Of a stretch of 64,000 nt of DNA, positions 59,946 to 64,000 are shown piece by piece. This stretch comes from Blastococcus sp. CCUG 61487. Its GTDB lineage: Bacteria; Actinomycetota; Actinomycetes; Mycobacteriales; Geodermatophilaceae. Position 1 is the first letter of the stretch. Each line of letters begins with the position of its first letter. The notes under the pieces are model-generated. The model did no database searches. It was not told the DNA's origin and worked only from the letters and a program-made list of their open reading frames with translations. Location: NCBI RefSeq assembly GCF_005222955.1, contig NZ_LWUA01000157.1, forward strand, positions 26,782-90,781. The letters run 5' to 3'. The position numbers and the translations under genes are program-made.

Positions 59946-60182
59946 GTGGCCAAGCCCCCTGTTCGCAAGCCCAAGAAGAAGGTCTGCCAGTTCTGCAAGG
60001 ACAAGGCGACCTACATCGACTACAAGGACACGACCCTGCTGCGGAAGTTCATCTCCGACCGCGGCAAGATCCGTGCCCGCCGCGTCAGCGGCAACTGCAG
60101 CCAGCACCAGCGGGACGTCGCCGTGGCCGTGAAGAACAGCCGCGAGATGGCTCTGCTGCCCTACACCTCGACGGCGCGCTGA
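59946..60182 (+). CDS. rpsR: 30S ribosomal protein S18
   Basis: The 78-residue protein starts from GTG with a GGAGAG ribosome binding site. [22 protein letters not shown] and [31 protein letters not shown] mark S18. The paired cysteines (CQFC, and C in GNCSQHQ) are those of the zinc-binding C+ form. Confidence 0.97.
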   Translation: MAKPPVRKPKKKVCQFCKDKATYIDYKDTTLLRKFISDRGKIRARRVSGNCSQHQRDVAVAVKNSREMALLPYTSTAR

Positions 60183-60184
60183 CC

Positions 60185-60640
60185 ATGAGCACGATGAAGC
60201 TGATCCTCACGCAGGAGGTCACCGGTCTCGGGTCCTCCGGCGACACCGTCGAGGTCAAGGGCGGCTACGGCCGCAACTACCTCCTGCCCCGCGGGCTGGC
60301 CATCAAGGCCACCCGGGGTGCGGAGAAGCAGGTCGAGTCGCTGCGCCGGGCGCGTGCCGCCCGCGAGGTGGCCTCGCTGGAAGAGGCGCAGGCCGTGGCC
60401 GGCCGGCTGGCCGGTCTCACCGTGCGGGTGCCGGCCCGGGCAGGCGAGGGTGGCCGGCTGTTCGGTCGCGTCACCACCGCCGACGTCGCCGCTGCGGTGA
60501 CCGCGGCCGGCGGCCCGGAGCTCGACCGTCGCCGGATCGAGCTGCCCAGCAGCATCAAGACCACGGGCCAGCACACCGTCACCGTGCGAGTGCACCCCGA
60601 GGTGAGCAGCTCGTTGACGATCGACGTCGTCGCGGGCTGA
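60185..60640 (+). CDS. rplI: 50S ribosomal protein L9
   Basis: The 151-residue protein has [36 protein letters not shown] at the N-terminus, a helical connector, and the C-terminal domain with [17 protein letters not shown]. It starts two bases after rpsR. Confidence 0.97.
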   Translation: MSTMKLILTQEVTGLGSSGDTVEVKGGYGRNYLLPRGLAIKATRGAEKQVESLRRARAAREVASLEEAQAVAGRLAGLTVRVPARAGEGGRLFGRVTTADVAAAVTAAGGPELDRRRIELPSSIKTTGQHTVTVRVHPEVSSSLTIDVVAG

Positions 60641-60676
60641 ACCCCCTGAGGGCCGGCTGTGGCTCTCACTCGTCCC

Positions 60677-60710
60677 CGAGGGGCGTCGGACTCCGGTCCG
60701 GCGCCCCTCG
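60677..60710 (+). terminator. Terminator hairpin after rplI
   Basis: CGAGGGGCG, T, CGGAC, TCCG, GTCCG, GCGCCCCTCG form a stem of about 14 pairs beginning 37 bases after the rplI stop. Confidence 0.75.
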
Positions 60711-61309
60711 CGGCGTCTGCGGCCTCTGCCGGCCTCTGACGGTCTCCGGGAGGCCAGAGGCCGCCCGGATGCGCACGGTAGTCGCCGTCGCGCCGTCGGA
60801 AACCGCCTCCGGGCGTACGGGGGTGGGTCGGCGGGGGCGAGGCCGAGCGGGCGGCTGCGGGACCTCGACGGGCGTCATGTGCCAGCCGGACGGCACCGGC
60901 TTCGTCGTCCTCCGGACTGGCGGCGCGACCCCCGTCCGTCCCGTCGGCAACACGCGTGGCAGCTCGCGAAGAAAGTTTCCGAGAACTTCCCGTCCACAGC
61001 CTGAGGACGGCGTTCTCGCAGGTGGACCGCCCAGCGGTGTGGATCGCCCGCACGATGTCCCCGGCCGTCTCCACATGTCGACACGCCTCCGTCCACCGAC
61101 TTGTCCACATGTTGTGCAGATCGAGGTGTTGGACGGCCACGGTCCGGCTTCCTAACGTCCTCCTCAGCTGCCGCCGGGCGCGAAATGTCAGTGCCCGGCG
61201 GTAGCAATGCTCCGAACACGCGTTCGGACCGGCGGCGCCCGCCGAACTCCCGGCTTCCTCACGGTGAGTGGTGGTTGCGGGCGCGCCTGCAGGAGATGGA
61301 GGTATCCCC
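60711..61309. promoter_or_regulatory. rplI-dnaB intergenic region with DnaA box
   Basis: No gene is supported in these 600 bases. It carries the only exact TTGTCCACA DnaA box I found in the window (61101-61109), with related sequences GTCCACA (60991-60997) and TCCACATG (61071-61078). These suggest that DnaA binds upstream of dnaB. GGAGG at 61297-61301 serves dnaB. A 128-residue frame at 60769 lacks any support. Confidence 0.55.
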
Positions 61310-63958
61310 GTGGCGGTGGCCGACGAGTACAGCCGGCCGTCGGCGACGGCGCCGGAGTACGACCGGCAGCCCCCTCAGGACGTCCAGGCCGAGCAGTCGG
61401 TGCTCGGCGGGATGCTGCTGAGCAAGGACGCGATCGCCGACGTCGTCGAGGTGCTGCACGGGAACGACTTCTACCGGCCCGCGCACCAGGTGATCTTCGA
61501 CTGCATCCTCGACCTGTACGGCCGCGGTGAGCCGGCCGACGCCATCACCGTCGCCGCCGAGCTCAACCGGACCGACCAGCTGTCCAAGATGGGCGGCGCG
61601 GTCTACCTGCACACCCTCATCGCCTCCACGCCCACGGCGGCCAACGCGGGCTACTACGCCGCGATCGTGGCCGAGCAGGCCGTGCTGCGGCGGCTGGTGG
61701 AGGCCGGCACCCGCGTGGTCCAGCTCGGGTACGGCGCGGCGGGTGGGCGGGGCGACGTCGACGACATCGTCGACCGCGCCCAGCAGGAGATCTACGACGT
61801 CACCGAGAAGCGCATGAGCGAGGACTACTCGCGCCTCGAGGACATCCTCCAGCCGACGATGGACGAGCTGGACGCGATCGCGTCCCGCGGCGGCGTGAGC
61901 CGCGGCGTGCCCACCGGCATCCGTGACCTGGACGAGCTGACCAACGGTCTCCAGGCCGGTCAGATGATCGTCATCGCGGCCAGGCCTGGCGTGGGCAAAT
62001 CCACGTTGGGCCTAGATATCGCACGATCCGCTTCCGTAAAGCACCACCTGCCTGCCGCCATCTTCAGCCTGGAGATGAGCAAGCACGAGATCACGATGCG
62101 TCTGCTCTCGGCCGAGGCGAAGGTGCCGCTGCACCACATGCGCGCGGGCACGTTGAGCGACGAGGACTGGTCGAAGCTCGCCCGGCGGATGGGTGAGATC
62201 GCCGATGCGCCGCTGTTCATCGACGACTCTCCGAACATGACGATGATGGAGATCCGGGCCAAGGCGCGGCGGCTCAAGCAGCGCAACGACCTCAAGCTCG
62301 TGGTCATCGACTACCTGCAGCTGATGACGTCGGGCAAGCGCGTCGAGAGCCGGCAGCAGGAGGTCTCGGAGTTCTCCCGCGCCCTGAAGCTGCTCGCGAA
62401 GGAGCTAGAGGTGCCGGTCATCGCGATGTCGCAGCTCAACCGTGGCTCGGAGCAGCGCCAGGACAAGAAGCCGATGCTCTCCGACCTCCGCGAGTCGGGG
62501 TGTCTGACCGCGGACACGCGGATCCTGCGCGCTGACACGGGCGCGGAGGTGACGATCGGTGAATTGTTCGAGCGCGGGGAGAAGGACGTCCCCGTGTGGT
62601 CCCTCGACGACAACCTGCGCTACGTGCGCAGGCACCTCACCCACGCCTTCTCGACAGGGCGGAAGCAGGTCTTCCAGCTGACCACGTCCTCGGGCAAGAC
62701 GATCCGGGCCACCGCCAACCACCCATTCCTGACCTACGACGGGTTCCGCCCGCTCGGTGAGTTGGCGCCCGGTGACCGCATCGCCGTTCCCAGGCACGTA
62801 CCGGCACCGGACCGCATGACGGTGTGGGAGGAGGAGAAGGTCACGCTGCTTGCCCACCTGATCGGTGACGGCAGCTTCGTGAAGCGCCAGCCACTGCGCT
62901 ACGCCTCGATCGACGAGGAGAACCTGCGGGCGGTCACCCACGCCGCGCTGCACTTCGGCGTGGTCGCCGTCCGAGACGACTACGCGGCCGCTCGCTGCAC
63001 GACCCTGCGCTTGCGTGCGCCGTTCCCGCTCACGCATGGCAGGCGCAACCCGATCGCCGAGTGGTTGGACGATCTCGGGCTGTTCGGCCTCCGCAGCCAC
63101 GAGAAGTTCGTTCCGGAGCCGGTGTTCTGCCTGCCCAAGAAGCAGATCGCGATGTTCCTGCGTCACCTGTGGGCCACCGACGGGTCGGTGACGTTGAACG
63201 AGAACGGCCGTGGCGGCCGCGTCTACTACGCATCCACCAGCCGAGCACTCGTCGATGACGCCTCTCGACTGCTGCTCCGCTTCGGCATCTCGAGCCGCAT
63301 CCGCCGGGTCAAGAAGAGCGGCTACCGCGATGGCTGGACGCTGGACATCAGCGGCTGCGACGACCAGCGCCGCTTCCTCGGGGAGATCGGCGTCCACGGC
63401 GCCCGCGGCGAGGCCGCCGAGCGACTGCTGGAGATCGTCCGAGAGCAGTCCGGCAACACCAACGTCGACACGATCCCCACACAGGTCTGGGAGCGCGTCC
63501 GCGACGTCCTCGCCGAGCGCGGGATGAGCCATCGGGCGTTCGCGGCGGCGATGGGTTCGGCGTTCTGCGGCAGCGCCATGTGGAAGCACGGCCCCAGTCG
63601 GGAGAGGCTCGGCCGGGTGGCGGAGATCCTCGGTGACGCCGAGCTGGAGATGCAGGCGGTCAACGACCTGCTCTGGGACGAGATCGTCTCGATCGAGCAG
63701 GGAGTGGTCGAGGAGGTCTACGACGCGACGGTGCTCGGCGGCCACAACTTCGTGGCCGACGGAATCGTCGTCCACAACAGCATCGAGCAGGACGCTGACA
63801 TGGTGATGATGATCCACCGCGAGGACATGTACGAGAAGGAATCTCCGCGAGCTGGAGAGGCCGACATCATGCTGGTCAAGCACCGCAACGGTCCTACCGC
63901 CAACGTCACCGTCGCCTTCCAGGGCCACTACAGCCGGTTCGTGGACATGGCCAGCTGA
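61310..63958 (+). CDS. dnaB: Replicative DNA helicase DnaB with intein
   Basis: The precursor is 882 residues; removal of a 426-residue intein leaves a 456-residue DnaB. The N-terminal domain starts PPQDVQAEQSVLGGMLLSKDAI; the RecA-like domain has Walker A ARPGVGKSTLGLDIA, Walker B LKLVVIDYLQLMTSGKR and MSQLNRGSEQRQDKKPMLSDLRESG. After the intein comes SIEQDADMVMMIHREDMY and the end GHYSRFVDMAS. GTG 61310 follows GGAGG by seven bases. The helicase unwinds DNA at the fork and is probably loaded with DciA (20146). Confidence 0.97.
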   Translation: MAVADEYSRPSATAPEYDRQPPQDVQAEQSVLGGMLLSKDAIADVVEVLHGNDFYRPAHQVIFDCILDLYGRGEPADAITVAAELNRTDQLSKMGGAVYLHTLIASTPTAANAGYYAAIVAEQAVLRRLVEAGTRVVQLGYGAAGGRGDVDDIVDRAQQEIYDVTEKRMSEDYSRLEDILQPTMDELDAIASRGGVSRGVPTGIRDLDELTNGLQAGQMIVIAARPGVGKSTLGLDIARSASVKHHLPAAIFSLEMSKHEITMRLLSAEAKVPLHHMRAGTLSDEDWSKLARRMGEIADAPLFIDDSPNMTMMEIRAKARRLKQRNDLKLVVIDYLQLMTSGKRVESRQQEVSEFSRALKLLAKELEVPVIAMSQLNRGSEQRQDKKPMLSDLRESGCLTADTRILRADTGAEVTIGELFERGEKDVPVWSLDDNLRYVRRHLTHAFSTGRKQVFQLTTSSGKTIRATANHPFLTYDGFRPLGELAPGDRIAVPRHVPAPDRMTVWEEEKVTLLAHLIGDGSFVKRQPLRYASIDEENLRAVTHAALHFGVVAVRDDYAAARCTTLRLRAPFPLTHGRRNPIAEWLDDLGLFGLRSHEKFVPEPVFCLPKKQIAMFLRHLWATDGSVTLNENGRGGRVYYASTSRALVDDASRLLLRFGISSRIRRVKKSGYRDGWTLDISGCDDQRRFLGEIGVHGARGEAAERLLEIVREQSGNTNVDTIPTQVWERVRDVLAERGMSHRAFAAAMGSAFCGSAMWKHGPSRERLGRVAEILGDAELEMQAVNDLLWDEIVSIEQGVVEEVYDATVLGGHNFVADGIVVHNSIEQDADMVMMIHREDMYEKESPRAGEADIMLVKHRNGPTANVTVAFQGHYSRFVDMAS
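62501..63778 (+). mobile_element. DnaB intein with LAGLIDADG homing endonuclease
   Basis: It is inserted between RESG and SIEQ, the site used by the Synechocystis DnaB intein. The intein begins Cys1 (CLTADTRIL), has TxxH as TANH (71-74), and ends in HN with Ser as first residue of the C-extein, so all splicing residues are present. Two LAGLIDADG blocks, LLAHLIGDGSF (116-126) and FLRHLWATDGSV (219-230), with acidic residues, indicate a homing endonuclease, so it can copy itself into intein-free dnaB genes. Codons are less G+C-biased than the exteins. Confidence 0.95.
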
Positions 63959-64000
63959 CAGGTTGCGAACGGGCGGTCAGCGCCTGACAGTGAGGATGTA

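Noticed and set aside
60769..61155. 128-residue frame between rplI and dnaB
   Set aside because: No ribosome binding site, no domain; it covers DnaA boxes and regulatory sequence.

Overview
The window comes from a very G+C-rich actinobacterial chromosome and spans the replication origin. Order and content (rpmH-rnpA-yidD-yidC-jag-rsmG-parAB on one side of dnaA, dnaN-gnd-recF-dciA and gyrB-gyrA on the other) are those of an Actinobacterial oriC. The second half (murJ, trxAB, cwlM, cca, ino1, padR, ponA, rpsF-ssb-rpsR-rplI-dnaB) follows the mycobacterial oriC-proximal order. Leaderless-type GTG starts, a DUF3566 gene by gyrA, a DLW-39 peptide, and extreme G+C suggest a Geodermatophilaceae-like genus (Blastococcus, Geodermatophilus or Modestobacter). 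That placement is inference from style and gene order, not from a search.

Region 1 (1-9947) is the right part of an integrated genetic element. From the right: a tyrosine integrase whose last codons run into a tRNA-Ala gene, an AlpA/MerR-like excisionase, and a MobF/TrwC relaxase-helicase. Then comes lower-G+C cargo: a one-helix membrane protein, a TIR-like (ThsB-type) gene translationally coupled to a HIT-domain/transmembrane fusion, an unrecognised 287-residue protein, and an N6-adenine DNA methyltransferase cut by the left edge. The TIR plus HIT-membrane pair looks like a Thoeris-like defence module with an unusual, HIT-based effector, and is the most novel item here. No left attachment site was seen, so the element continues leftwards.

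Region 2 (9948-24017) holds tRNA-Ala, DLW-39, tRNA-Ile, a DUF3566 membrane protein, gyrA and gyrB, then a permease, an SDR-type oxidoreductase and a conserved unknown that separate gyrB from dciA-recF-gnd-dnaN. Region 3 (24018-27267) is oriC, dnaA, and the dnaA/rpmH divergent region with degenerate DnaA boxes. Region 4 (27268-32900) is the rpmH to parB operon, with two parS sites in front of parA. Two further parS sites lie inside the SDR gene and the cca gene.

Region 5 (32935-49392) carries cell-wall and redox genes: a D-Ala-D-Ala ligase-like enzyme with an aminotransferase, a CwlM-type amidase homologue, thioredoxin and its reductase, a MurJ-associated pseudokinase, murJ, a DUF6049 secreted protein, a Nudix hydrolase, then cca, a matrixin-like protease, an MFS transporter and a YqgE protein. 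Region 6 (49499-64000) holds a lipoprotein, ino1, padR, a DUF5318 protein, a class A penicillin-binding protein, a GT87-type glycosyltransferase, an endonuclease IV-like protein, a frameshifted surface protein, the rpsF-ssb-rpsR-rplI operon, and dnaB interrupted by an intein with a LAGLIDADG homing endonuclease.

Two families of intergenic repeats recur just after stop codons. Their central sequences are conserved while their stems differ but still pair, which suggests mobile or duplicated transcription terminators.
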